From DT-110 sp030148525 (GTDB lineage Bacteria; Bacteroidota; Bacteroidia; Chitinophagales; Saprospiraceae): 64,000 nucleotides of DNA. Shown in pieces: positions 17,908-25,725 of the stretch. The position numbers and the translations under genes were made by a program. Position 1 is the first letter of the stretch. Each line of letters starts with the position of its first letter. The DNA lies in the NCBI GenBank assembly GCA_965227445.1, contig OZ245751.1, positions 3,596,001 to 3,660,000 on the forward strand, given 5' to 3'. The notes under the pieces are model-generated. The model searched no databases and was not told the origin of the DNA. It worked only from the letters and a program-made list of their open reading frames with translations.

Positions 17908-18149
17908 GTTCCTGCAAACTGGTGAAGCAAAGCTACCACCAGTTTGCAGGAACAAAATGCGAAGTGTGGAAATTCCAAAGTTTTTACCGCAACGGGAGGT
18001 TGGGGCCTATACCGCTTCCGAAAAGGTTTGGGCTTTGCCAAACCTTTTCACGCGAGTATATACTCGACTCGAAGTGGTTTGGAGTCCCAAACCACTTCGT
18101 TGTCGGTATAATCGACTGATAAAGAGCGGAGTGTCACCACCTCCCGTTG
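17908..18149. repeat. Cluster of perfect inverted repeats, including element E copy 2 (inverted)
   Basis: Four structures lie here. A 17-bp perfect hairpin has arms at 17908-17924 and 17937-17953 with a 12-nt loop. CAACGGGAGGT (17990-18000) pairs with ACCTCCCGTTG (18139-18149) and encloses the rest. AAAAGGTTTGG (18021-18031) pairs with CCAAACCTTTT (18038-18048). CGAAGTGGTTTG (18070-18081) pairs with CAAACCACTTCG (18088-18099). Bases 18041-18110 are the reverse complement of element E at 15000-15090. There is no gene in 17813-18400; the remainder of that gap is unremarkable apart from a terminator near 18300. Confidence 0.7.
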
Positions 18150-18299
18150 TATTTGGCAGAGGGTATCAGGTAGCAGGACTTGCTCGAATCTCTATACACT
18201 ATACCAACTACCCTGTACCGGGAGGTCACAGAGTATTAAATATGAACCTAAACCTTCGACCCGGTAGCATAGCCTGACGGCAGCTACAGTCCCGTCAAT

Positions 18300-18336
18300 A
18301 AAAAAAAGCGGACCACCACTCGGATGGTCCGCTTTC
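18300..18336 (-). terminator. Intrinsic terminator of the small exported protein gene
   Basis: On the minus strand AGCGGACCA (18333-18325) pairs with TGGTCCGCT (18315-18307) around a 9-nt loop, followed by a run of seven T. It lies 65 bp beyond the stop at 18401. Confidence 0.8.
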
Positions 18337-18400
18337 AGATGAAACAGCTTCACTTGGTTCTAAACAAACAAATACGTAATACCTTATCAGTTGGTGTCTT

Positions 18401-18769
18401 CTACTCGTGAACCTGGGAGTAGAGGATGGTACCATTATCCTTCTTGACCAGGCGGGTCCACTCATCTTTACCTTGTTTGACCACCAATTTGTACAGGCCA
18501 TTGGACAGTTTTTTCAAATTTAACTGCTTGACAAATCCGTTGTGTTTCGTGATCACTTCGGAGAAGTATTCACGGCCGGCCATATCCACCAATTGAACGG
18601 TCGTGCGTTCTTGTTGGAGGTTGGCCAGACGAACACCCAGGGTGTTGTCATCCAGCTTCTTGGTCTTAAACATAATCTTGGCGTCGGGAACAACGGGATT
18701 GGAGGCAAACACAGTAATGGTGAGGCACACCAGTACGGCTGCCAACAGAAAGGACAGTAATCGCTTCAT
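18401..18769 (-). CDS. Small exported protein resembling a T9SS-type C-terminal domain
   Basis: This 122-residue protein has a signal peptide (residues 1-22, ending VFA). The mature part is one beta domain with the pattern VRLANLQQERTTVQLVDMAGREYFSE and NGLYKLVVKQGKDEWTRLVKK, which resembles the beta-sandwich tail (sorting domain) of T9SS cargo or DUF3244-type small secreted proteins. It is a free-standing domain rather than a tail on a larger protein. It has its own palindrome upstream (18788-18805) and an intrinsic terminator downstream, so it is monocistronic. Its role is unknown. Confidence 0.7.
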   Translation of the reverse strand: MKRLLSFLLAAVLVCLTITVFASNPVVPDAKIMFKTKKLDDNTLGVRLANLQQERTTVQLVDMAGREYFSEVITKHNGFVKQLNLKKLSNGLYKLVVKQGKDEWTRLVKKDNGTILYSQVHE

Positions 18770-18787
18770 AATACAGTCGGGTTTGGT

Positions 18788-18805
18788 GTATGGCTTTTGC
18801 CATAC
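18788..18805. promoter_or_regulatory. Palindrome upstream of the small exported protein gene
   Basis: GTATGGC and GCCATAC form a perfect 7-bp inverted repeat around TTTT, 19 bp before the start at 18769. It is a candidate operator or leader hairpin. The 389-bp spacer 18770-19158 has no gene that I can support. Confidence 0.4.
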
Positions 18806-19106
18806 AAAAGTTAAACAGTCAGGTGATTTCCGCTATAGCTGAGGCCTTGCGGCAAAAGCTAAAGCACGACTTGTTATGGGTTTGTTTTTCGCAGGGGGTT
18901 CTTCGAATTGGGTGATTTCTTCTTTCTTCAGTCGGTTGTGTGGGAAAGACGCACTTACGCGTAAAATAGTTGCACGAGAAAATCGCGGGATCGATAAACA
19001 CCCCTTTTTTACCGACCGAATGCGTTTGTCGATTGACATCTTTTTGGAACAGGGCCGGCAGAAAGGAAAATGCCATTCGTTGAAATAGAACAAAGATTCT
19101 AAAATC

Positions 19107-19138
19107 TTTTGATTATTAGAAAACGTGTTCTAATTTAC
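19107..19138 (+). promoter_or_regulatory. Promoter and TetR operator of the catabolic cluster
   Basis: A 20-bp near-perfect palindrome at 19115-19134 has 7-bp arms ATTAGAA and TTCTAAT around a central ACGT. It sits inside a promoter candidate: TTTTG (19107-19111), a 19-bp spacer and TAATTTAC (19131-19138), an imperfect match to TAnnTTTG. The TetR gene starts 24 bp downstream. Occupation of the palindrome by the TetR dimer would block the promoter, so autoregulation of the whole cluster is the simplest reading. Confidence 0.6.
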
Positions 19139-19158
19139 GAATCAGAACAGCATTCGGT

Positions 19159-19785
19159 ATGAGTCCTACAAAACAGAAAATAATTGCAGCCGCCATTGCC
19201 TTGTACAACGAAAAAGGGGTGCCTTCGGTGACCATGCGCGACATTGCCCAGTCAGTTGGTATCAGTGCAGGTAACCTGGCCTATCATTTCAAGAATCAGG
19301 ACTTCATTATTGAGGAAGCCTTTCGGCAAATGGAGGCCCAGCGCGATGACATCCTCAGTGGTGTCCAGGAGATACCTTCGTTTGAGAATATCAATGCTCA
19401 ATTAGTACCATTACTCAAACTTTCGCGCACCTACTCCTTCATCTACCTGGACAGCGTGCATATTTTCCGCACCTATCCCGGGATCGCCGAATTACAGCGC
19501 TCCTATTTTGAGCAATCTATCGCCTATATCAAAGCGGTGATCGAGTTGTCGCAGGGTGCGGGCAATATCATTCCGGAGCCCCGTACCGGCACCTACCAGC
19601 GCCTGGCGCACACCACCTGGATGATCATCAACTTCTGGTTAGAACAAGCCATCCTACGCGGAGAGAATGATACGCGCGACGACGATATCCGTCAGAAGAT
19701 CTGGGATCTCGTCATCCCCTACCTGACCGAAAAGGGGCACCATCAATTCGCAAAACTCTATAAACCGGAAAATGCGTCCGCTTAA
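19159..19785 (+). CDS. TetR/AcrR-family regulator of the catabolic cluster
   Basis: The 208-residue protein has an N-terminal TetR helix-turn-helix (residues 4-50: KIIAAAIALYNEKG, then VTMRDIAQSVGISAGNLAYHFKNQDFII) and a helical ligand-binding domain typical of repressors of acyl-CoA metabolism (compare AtuR, LiuR-type or FadR-like TetR proteins; the ligand is probably an acyl-CoA). It is the first gene of the cluster and overlaps the carboxylase beta gene by 14 nt, so the two are translationally coupled. A 20-bp palindrome overlaps its promoter. I infer a repressor released by a pathway acyl-CoA. Confidence 0.9.
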   Translation: MSPTKQKIIAAAIALYNEKGVPSVTMRDIAQSVGISAGNLAYHFKNQDFIIEEAFRQMEAQRDDILSGVQEIPSFENINAQLVPLLKLSRTYSFIYLDSVHIFRTYPGIAELQRSYFEQSIAYIKAVIELSQGAGNIIPEPRTGTYQRLAHTTWMIINFWLEQAILRGENDTRDDDIRQKIWDLVIPYLTEKGHHQFAKLYKPENASA

Positions 19786-21367
19786 ATCAACTATATCCAC
19801 CCGGTCGACTTCCTTTGGGAAGCACAAAGCTGCCAATGAGCAATTGCTCGGGCAGCTGGCTAAGCATATGACCGAAAGTCGCTTTCAGGGAAAGGACAAA
19901 CACATCAACCGCGCCCGCGAAGGGGGTAAAATGCTGGCTCGTGAACGACTGGAATTGTGCCTCGACCCCGATAGCCCCTTCCTGGAACTATTACCTCTAG
20001 CTGGCCTGGGCGGCAAAGGGTTTGGTCCCGGCGGAACTACCGTTGGCGGTATCGGGCTTGTATCCGGCCGCTTGTGTATGATCATTTCCAATGTCGGCAC
20101 CCACAAAGGGGGAGCCGTGGATTACGCTACCCTTCAGAAAAGCCTGCGCCTGGGAGACATCGCCTTCGAAAACCACTTACCCGTCATCAACCTGGTGGAA
20201 TCAGCCGGTGCCAACCTGCCCGAGCAGGCACGCATCTTCAATTACGGAGGCGCTACCTTCCGCGACATTACCCGGCGCAGTAAGGCCGGTATCCCAACTA
20301 TATCCGTTGTATTCGGTAACAGTACTGCCGGCGGAGCCTACGTACCTGGCATGTCGGATTACGCCATTTTCGTACAGGATCAGGCCAAGGTTTTTCTCGC
20401 AGGTCCACCCCTGGTGAAAATGGCCACCAACGAAGAAGTCGACGACGAATCCCTCGGTGGAGCCGCTATGCACAGTCGCGTTTCCGGCGTATCCGATTAC
20501 CTGGCCCGGGATGAGCGCGAGGGTATTCGCCTGGCCCGGGAGATCATGGACATGCAACCAGAATCTTCCGCACCACCGGCCACCCCTCAGGCGGATCCTC
20601 CCCGCTTCGATCCCGACGAATTGCTCGGGATCATTCCCAGCGACCCAAAAATCCCGGTCGATGCCCGCGAATTGATCGCCCGCATCGTCGATGGTTCTCG
20701 CTTCCACGAATTCAAACCGGAATGGGGAACCACCTTAGTGACCGGCTACGCGGAGATCCACGGATACCGGGTGGGCATCCTGGCTAATAACGGGGTCCTT
20801 TTTGCGGAAGCAGCTAATAAAGGCGCCCATTTTATACAATTGTGTAATCAATCGGGTACTCCACTGATCTTTCTACAAAATGTCACCGGCTTCATGGTCG
20901 GTAAAGACTACGAACGCGACGGCATCATCAAACACGGAGCCAAGCTGATCAATGCCGTTGCCAATAGCGAGGTGCCGGCCATCACCATTATGTGTGGCGC
21001 CTCTTATGGTGCCGGCAATTACGCCATGATGGGACGTGCTTACCAGCCCCGGTTCCTGTTTTCCTACCCCCATGCGCGTATAGCGGTCATGGGGCCAGAA
21101 CAACTGACCGGCGTCATGGAGTCCATACAACGGGAATCGGCCAAAAAAGCCGGTCTCCCCTTCGACGAAGAACAAGCCGCTCAGATGCGGGCCTACATGA
21201 TAAGCGAAGTTGACAAACAATCGAATGCCTGGTACAGTACCGGCCAACTGTGGGACGACGGTGTCATCGATCCCCGCGATACCCGAACCTACCTCGGCTT
21301 CTGCCTGACGGTAGTGCAGAACGCCCCGGTAGAGCCGTCGGGGAAGTATGGTGTCTTTCGTTTTTGA
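19772..21367 (+). CDS. Acyl-CoA carboxylase, carboxyltransferase (beta) subunit
   Basis: This subunit transfers the carboxyl group from carboxybiotin to an acyl-CoA. The 531-residue length and motifs fit the methylcrotonyl/geranyl-CoA carboxylase beta family: N-terminal crotonase-like half with HINRAREGGKMLARER and STAGGAYVPGMSDY (the oxyanion/acyl-CoA site), and C-terminal half with FLQNVTGFMVGKDYE and ITIMCGASYGAGNYAM. Its partner, the biotin-carrying alpha subunit, lies two genes downstream. Whether the substrate is methylcrotonyl-CoA, a longer geranyl-type isoprenoyl-CoA or something else cannot be read from motifs. The start overlaps the TetR gene; the first 20 residues are poorly conserved, so a later ATG is possible. 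Confidence 0.92.
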   Translation: MRPLKSTISTRSTSFGKHKAANEQLLGQLAKHMTESRFQGKDKHINRAREGGKMLARERLELCLDPDSPFLELLPLAGLGGKGFGPGGTTVGGIGLVSGRLCMIISNVGTHKGGAVDYATLQKSLRLGDIAFENHLPVINLVESAGANLPEQARIFNYGGATFRDITRRSKAGIPTISVVFGNSTAGGAYVPGMSDYAIFVQDQAKVFLAGPPLVKMATNEEVDDESLGGAAMHSRVSGVSDYLARDEREGIRLAREIMDMQPESSAPPATPQADPPRFDPDELLGIIPSDPKIPVDARELIARIVDGSRFHEFKPEWGTTLVTGYAEIHGYRVGILANNGVLFAEAANKGAHFIQLCNQSGTPLIFLQNVTGFMVGKDYERDGIIKHGAKLINAVANSEVPAITIMCGASYGAGNYAMMGRAYQPRFLFSYPHARIAVMGPEQLTGVMESIQRESAKKAGLPFDEEQAAQMRAYMISEVDKQSNAWYSTGQLWDDGVIDPRDTRTYLGFCLTVVQNAPVEPSGKYGVFRF

Positions 21368-21378
21368 ATGAGCCGGAT

Positions 21379-21580
21379 GTCGATCCTTCTCCGGCCGCCG
21401 AAACGGAGTGAAAGAGGCCGGATCGACGAGAATTGGAGAATTGGATGTCGATCCTCTGGATCGACGAGAGTTGGAGAATTGGAGAGTTGGGGAATTGGAG
21501 AGTTGGGGAATTGGAGAGTTGGGGAATTATATAAGACGATGTAAATCAGACAATTAAAAATTAAAAACTAATAATTAAAA
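21379..21580. repeat. Octamer repeats and inverted repeats inside the catabolic cluster
   Basis: GTCGATCC (21379-21386) pairs with GGATCGAC (21420-21427); a second copy forms a tight hairpin GTCGATCC-TCT-GGATCGAC (21447-21465). After it an 8-bp repeat, TTGGAGAA/TTGGAGAG/TTGGGGAA, runs to about 21530, followed by AT-rich heptamers of the ATTAAAA type to 21580. This 219-bp spacer is one of the few real gaps in the cluster and could hold an internal promoter or a processing site. Confidence 0.6.
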
Positions 21581-21586
21581 ATTATC

Positions 21587-22906
21587 ATGAATCCCCCAAG
21601 TGCATGTGTGATCGGCGCCGGATGTTCCGGCATTACCACCCTGAAAAACCTGCTACAGGCAGGCGTTGCCGACGTGATATGTTACGAACAAAATGATCAG
21701 GTGGGTGGCAATTGGATCTATTCACCTAAGGTTTCCCACTCGAGTGTGTGCGAGACCACACATATTATCAGTTCCAAAAAACTGTCGGAGTACATGGACT
21801 ACCCCATGCCCGACGACTACCCCGATTATCCGTCACACGAACAGGTGTTGGCCTACTTTCAGTCTTACGCCAACCACTTCGGTTTGCACGACTACATTCA
21901 GTTCAACACGACGGTAGTGAAGGTAGAAAAACGGGCTGACGAAACCTGGTACGTAGAGCTGGCCGATGGTACGAGCCGCACCTTTGACTACCTCTTTGTG
22001 GCCAACGGTCACCATTCCGTGCCCCGCCACCCCGATCTGCCGGGCGATTTTGTAGGGGAATACCTGCACGCTCACGAGTACAAGCACAATAAGCCATTTC
22101 ACGATAAAAAAGTGCTCGTGATAGGCTCCGGTAATTCGGGCTGCGATTGCGCGGTCGAGATAAGCCGGGTGGCCGAACAGGTGGACATCAGCATGCGCCG
22201 TCCCCAATACATCATTCCGAAGTTTTTCCTGGGCCGACCCACGGATACCTTTAATAAAGCCTTACAATGGCTACCTGGTTTCTTGAAAAAAATAGCACAT
22301 AAGGTCAGTCTGCGCATCCAGGTGGGTCGCTACCAGGATTATGGCCTCGAAGAACCCGATTACGATCTTACGCGGTCCCACCCTACCCTTAACTCCGAAT
22401 TATTGTACAAGATCCGGCACGGCAAGGTGCATCCCCGAAAAGGCATTAAATCGATCAAGGGTACGGAAGTTACCTTCCGGGACGGACACTCGGAATCCTA
22501 CGATGTCCTGCTTGCCGCCACCGGTTATAAAATTGCTTTGCCATTCTTCAATGACGATTTTATCAACTACGAAGAAGCGGATCGCATTCCCTTGTACCTG
22601 CGAATGTTTCATCCCGATCATCCAACCCTCGTCTTTATCGGCTTATTTCAACCTCAGGGCGCCATCTGGCCCCTCAGCGACTACCAGGCCAAGCTCGCCG
22701 CCAATTACGTGATGGGCCGGTGGGCCATGCCCGGGAACCTGCGCGAACTCGCGGAGCAGGATGCTGACTATATCCAGCGTGAATTCATTAAATCCAAGCG
22801 TCATACCATTGAGGTGCACTACCATCCTTTTTTGCGAAAGCTGAAAAAGGAAATACCAGACCATGCTCCCCAATGGGAAGAACGCCCAACCCTGACAACT
22901 ACCTGA
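21587..22906 (+). CDS. Flavin-containing monooxygenase (class B type)
   Basis: The 439-residue protein has an FAD Rossmann motif GAGCSG (residues 10-15), a second Rossmann motif GSGNSG near residue 180 for NADPH, the FMO fingerprint FVGEYLHAHEY (F-x-G-x3-H-x3-Y) between them, and the C-terminal ATGY motif. Class B FMOs insert one oxygen atom into N, S or ketone substrates using NADPH. The fingerprint ends in Tyr as in FMOs rather than in the Trp-Pro/Asp of classical Baeyer-Villiger enzymes, but FMO-type ketone oxidation is known. It sits between the two carboxylase subunit genes, 2 bp before the alpha gene, which ties it to the pathway. Its substrate is unknown. Confidence 0.88.
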   Translation: MNPPSACVIGAGCSGITTLKNLLQAGVADVICYEQNDQVGGNWIYSPKVSHSSVCETTHIISSKKLSEYMDYPMPDDYPDYPSHEQVLAYFQSYANHFGLHDYIQFNTTVVKVEKRADETWYVELADGTSRTFDYLFVANGHHSVPRHPDLPGDFVGEYLHAHEYKHNKPFHDKKVLVIGSGNSGCDCAVEISRVAEQVDISMRRPQYIIPKFFLGRPTDTFNKALQWLPGFLKKIAHKVSLRIQVGRYQDYGLEEPDYDLTRSHPTLNSELLYKIRHGKVHPRKGIKSIKGTEVTFRDGHSESYDVLLAATGYKIALPFFNDDFINYEEADRIPLYLRMFHPDHPTLVFIGLFQPQGAIWPLSDYQAKLAANYVMGRWAMPGNLRELAEQDADYIQREFIKSKRHTIEVHYHPFLRKLKKEIPDHAPQWEERPTLTTT

Positions 22907-22907
22907 T

Positions 22908-24902
22908 ATGGTGAAGCCGATCCAACATATCCTGATTGCGAACCGGGGTGAAATTGCCCACCGGATCATTCGGACTGCTCAGCGAATGGGTATCCGCACC
23001 ACGGCCATATATTCCGATCCCGATGCGGACCTGCCCTACGTGAGGGCTTCCCGGCAGGCCATTCGTTTGCCGGGCACCTCCGCGGCCGAAACCTACCTCG
23101 ATCAAGACTTGCTGCTCAACATTGCCCGTAAGCAGGGTGCTGATGCTATTCATCCGGGCTATGGCTTCCTGAGTGAGCAAGCGGCTTTCGCCAAAAAATG
23201 TGCCGAGACCGGCCTTCGTTTTATTGGACCGAACGCCAGGGCTATTGCATCCATGGGCTCTAAATCCGAAGCCAAGGCCATCATGGAAGAACACGATGTG
23301 CCCACTATTCCCGGGTACCGCGGTGCGGATCAGACTCCCGGGCGATTCCAGCAGGAGGCCGAAAATATGGGCTTTCCCGTGCTGGTAAAAGCTGCAGCCG
23401 GTGGTGGCGGAAAGGGCATGCGCATCGTCCGTAAACCGGAGGAGCTGTCAAAAACCATCCAAAGTGCCAAGCGGGAAGCTAAGGCCGCCTTTGGTGACGA
23501 TGAGCTACTGCTGGAACGATACTTCGAATCAGCCCGGCACATCGAGTTCCAGATCTTCGGCGACCAGCACGGCAACGTCATTCACCTACTGGAGCGGGAA
23601 TGCACCATTCAGCGCCGCTACCAGAAAGTACTCGAGGAAAGCCCGTCTCCGGTGCTGAGTGCCGACGACCGAAAGGCCATGGGCGCCGCTGCTGTCCGGG
23701 CGGCCAAAGCCCTGAACTACGATAATGCCGGAACCGTCGAATTTATCTATGTGGGTCCGGGCGCTTTTTACTTTCTGGAAGTCAACACCCGCCTGCAGGT
23801 GGAACACCCGGTTACCGAAGCCATTACCGGGCTCGATTTGGTCCAGTGGCAAATCGAAGTAGCCGAGGGCCGCCGTTTACAGCTTACCCAGGCGGACATA
23901 AAAAGCCAGGGCTATGCCCTTCAATGCCGGTTGTATGCGGAGGATCCCCATCAGGATTTCCTGCCCGATTCGGGACCTATCCACTACTGGCATACCCCCG
24001 AGATAACCGGTCTGCGCTACGATAGCTCCGTTGAATCAGGATCAGAGATCAGCATTCACTACGACCCCATGATCGCTAAGATTATTGCGCACGGTCCCGA
24101 CCGGGCAACCGCCCACCGTCGGATGCGATCGGCCCTGCATCAATTATCCTGCCTGGGGCCCAAAACGAATCAGCAATTGTTAGCCGCCATCCTGGAAGAC
24201 CCCGGTTTTCAAAAAGGAGATTACGACACCCATTACCTGAAAAATAAAAAAGAGTCTTTACTCAGCGCTCAAGCCCCGGGTGAGGATATGTTGGCCATTG
24301 CGTTAGTATGCGCAGGTCGCTGGCACCAAAGGCAACAAAAAAAGAGTCTCCTCGCACATATCCCGTCGGGATGGCGCAATAATCGCTCCCAGGGACAATT
24401 GGAAAGCTACCGGATTGGCGAGCAGGATTTTTCCGTCAGTTACCGCCGGGATGGCCACCACATGCATATCGACATCGGTGAATACCGCACCACCCTGCGC
24501 ATCCTGTCCTTTGCCGACCATCAGTTACGGGTCGAGCAGGACGGACGGCAAAACCAGTATCCACTCTTCATTCGCGACAATAAGGCCTGGATACAATTAT
24601 CGGCGGGTCGGGTGCTGCGCATTGACCTGACACCCCGCTTCCCGGATGTATCGGAGGTAGCCGCCGACAAGGGATATACTGCCCCTATGCCCGGACAAGT
24701 CATTCAGGTCCTGGTGGCAGATGGTCAGGAGGTCAGGGCGGGCACCCCCCTTCTGATCTTAACGTCCATGAAGATGGAAAATACCATTGAGGCCCATTCA
24801 GCAGGGAAAGTTGACGCCGTCCACGTCGAGGCAGGCGAGCAGGTAGCTGCCGGAACCACCCTGATTACTATGACCAAAAACGAGACAATACATGCTGTAT
24901 AG
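22908..24902 (+). CDS. Acyl-CoA carboxylase, biotin carboxylase/biotin carrier (alpha) subunit
   Basis: This 664-residue subunit carboxylates its own biotin with ATP and bicarbonate and passes the carboxyl group to the beta subunit. Order: biotin carboxylase N-domain (about 4-115), ATP-grasp (about 116-320, with GGGGKGMRIV and the active-site stretch EVNTRLQVEHPVTEAI), C-domain (to about 445), a BT/linker domain, and a biotinyl domain with SMKMEN, biotin on Lys622. The length matches MCC or geranyl-CoA carboxylase alpha subunits. It starts 2 bp after the FMO stop and its end overlaps the hydratase gene by 11 nt, so tight coexpression is likely. Confidence 0.95.
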   Translation: MVKPIQHILIANRGEIAHRIIRTAQRMGIRTTAIYSDPDADLPYVRASRQAIRLPGTSAAETYLDQDLLLNIARKQGADAIHPGYGFLSEQAAFAKKCAETGLRFIGPNARAIASMGSKSEAKAIMEEHDVPTIPGYRGADQTPGRFQQEAENMGFPVLVKAAAGGGGKGMRIVRKPEELSKTIQSAKREAKAAFGDDELLLERYFESARHIEFQIFGDQHGNVIHLLERECTIQRRYQKVLEESPSPVLSADDRKAMGAAAVRAAKALNYDNAGTVEFIYVGPGAFYFLEVNTRLQVEHPVTEAITGLDLVQWQIEVAEGRRLQLTQADIKSQGYALQCRLYAEDPHQDFLPDSGPIHYWHTPEITGLRYDSSVESGSEISIHYDPMIAKIIAHGPDRATAHRRMRSALHQLSCLGPKTNQQLLAAILEDPGFQKGDYDTHYLKNKKESLLSAQAPGEDMLAIALVCAGRWHQRQQKKSLLAHIPSGWRNNRSQGQLESYRIGEQDFSVSYRRDGHHMHIDIGEYRTTLRILSFADHQLRVEQDGRQNQYPLFIRDNKAWIQLSAGRVLRIDLTPRFPDVSEVAADKGYTAPMPGQVIQVLVADGQEVRAGTPLLILTSMKMENTIEAHSAGKVDAVHVEAGEQVAAGTTLITMTKNETIHAV

Positions 24903-25713
24903 CCACGAACAAACCAAAAGTATTCACCAGGAAGCCTTTGCCTTTTTACTGATTGAAGAGGCTGACCACGTGCTGACCATCACCCTGAACCGGCCCAAAA
25001 AGAAAAACGCCCTCCATCCGGTGATGGTCAACGAATTGGCCTACGCCGTCCACTATGCCCAACACCACGACGATATTTGGCTGGTGGTACTACAGGCCCG
25101 TGGCGACGTATTCTGTGCCGGGGGGGATTTGAAAGCCTTCGCCGGACAGACCGAAGAAGTCTCTTCCACGATTCCGGCACCTGCCGGCAACATCCTCCTC
25201 GGTGAGATCTTCAACAAACTGCACAAACCTTCCATTGCCAAAGTCGAAGGCAGTGTATATGCGGGTGGCTTTTTATTGCTGGCCGGCTGCACCTATGTAC
25301 TGGCCAATAACGACGTCACCTTTGGATTGCCCGAAACCCGTCGCGGCCTCTTCCCCTTTCAGGTCATGGCGTCACTCATGTCGGTCATGCCCGAACGGCA
25401 GGTGCTCGACTGGTGTATCAGAGGCTACAACCTCCAGGTCGAACGCGCTCACGAATGGGGATTGGTAACCCACGTAACCATTGAGGAAAATATGGAAGAG
25501 GACTTGCAACGACTCGTTGATCAAATCCTCCGCAATTCGCCCAAGGCCATTCGCATGGGTATGGAGGCCTACGATCACATTCGTCAACGCAGCACACGCC
25601 AGGAACACGAATACCTCCTGTCGATGCTACGCAAAACCCTCGGCACCCAGGATGCGCAGGAAGGTATTGCCGCTTTTCGCGAAAAAAGGACACCCAATTG
25701 GACCAACCAGTAA
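24892..25713 (+). CDS. Enoyl-CoA hydratase/isomerase family protein (LiuC/AtuE position)
   Basis: This 273-residue crotonase has the oxyanion-hole motif CAGGDLKAF (residues 75-83) and the second catalytic Glu in GLPET (Glu148). At the usual first Glu position (GGGxEL) it has AGGFLLL, so Leu129 replaces the residue needed by classical hydratases. By position after a carboxylase alpha gene it would correspond to methylglutaconyl-CoA or isohexenylglutaconyl-CoA hydratase, but the missing Glu leaves isomerase, decarboxylase or another crotonase reaction open. It overlaps the carboxylase gene by 11 nt and is 12 bp from the next gene. Confidence 0.88.
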   Translation: MLYSHEQTKSIHQEAFAFLLIEEADHVLTITLNRPKKKNALHPVMVNELAYAVHYAQHHDDIWLVVLQARGDVFCAGGDLKAFAGQTEEVSSTIPAPAGNILLGEIFNKLHKPSIAKVEGSVYAGGFLLLAGCTYVLANNDVTFGLPETRRGLFPFQVMASLMSVMPERQVLDWCIRGYNLQVERAHEWGLVTHVTIEENMEEDLQRLVDQILRNSPKAIRMGMEAYDHIRQRSTRQEHEYLLSMLRKTLGTQDAQEGIAAFREKRTPNWTNQ

Positions 25714-25725
25714 AATTAAATTCCT

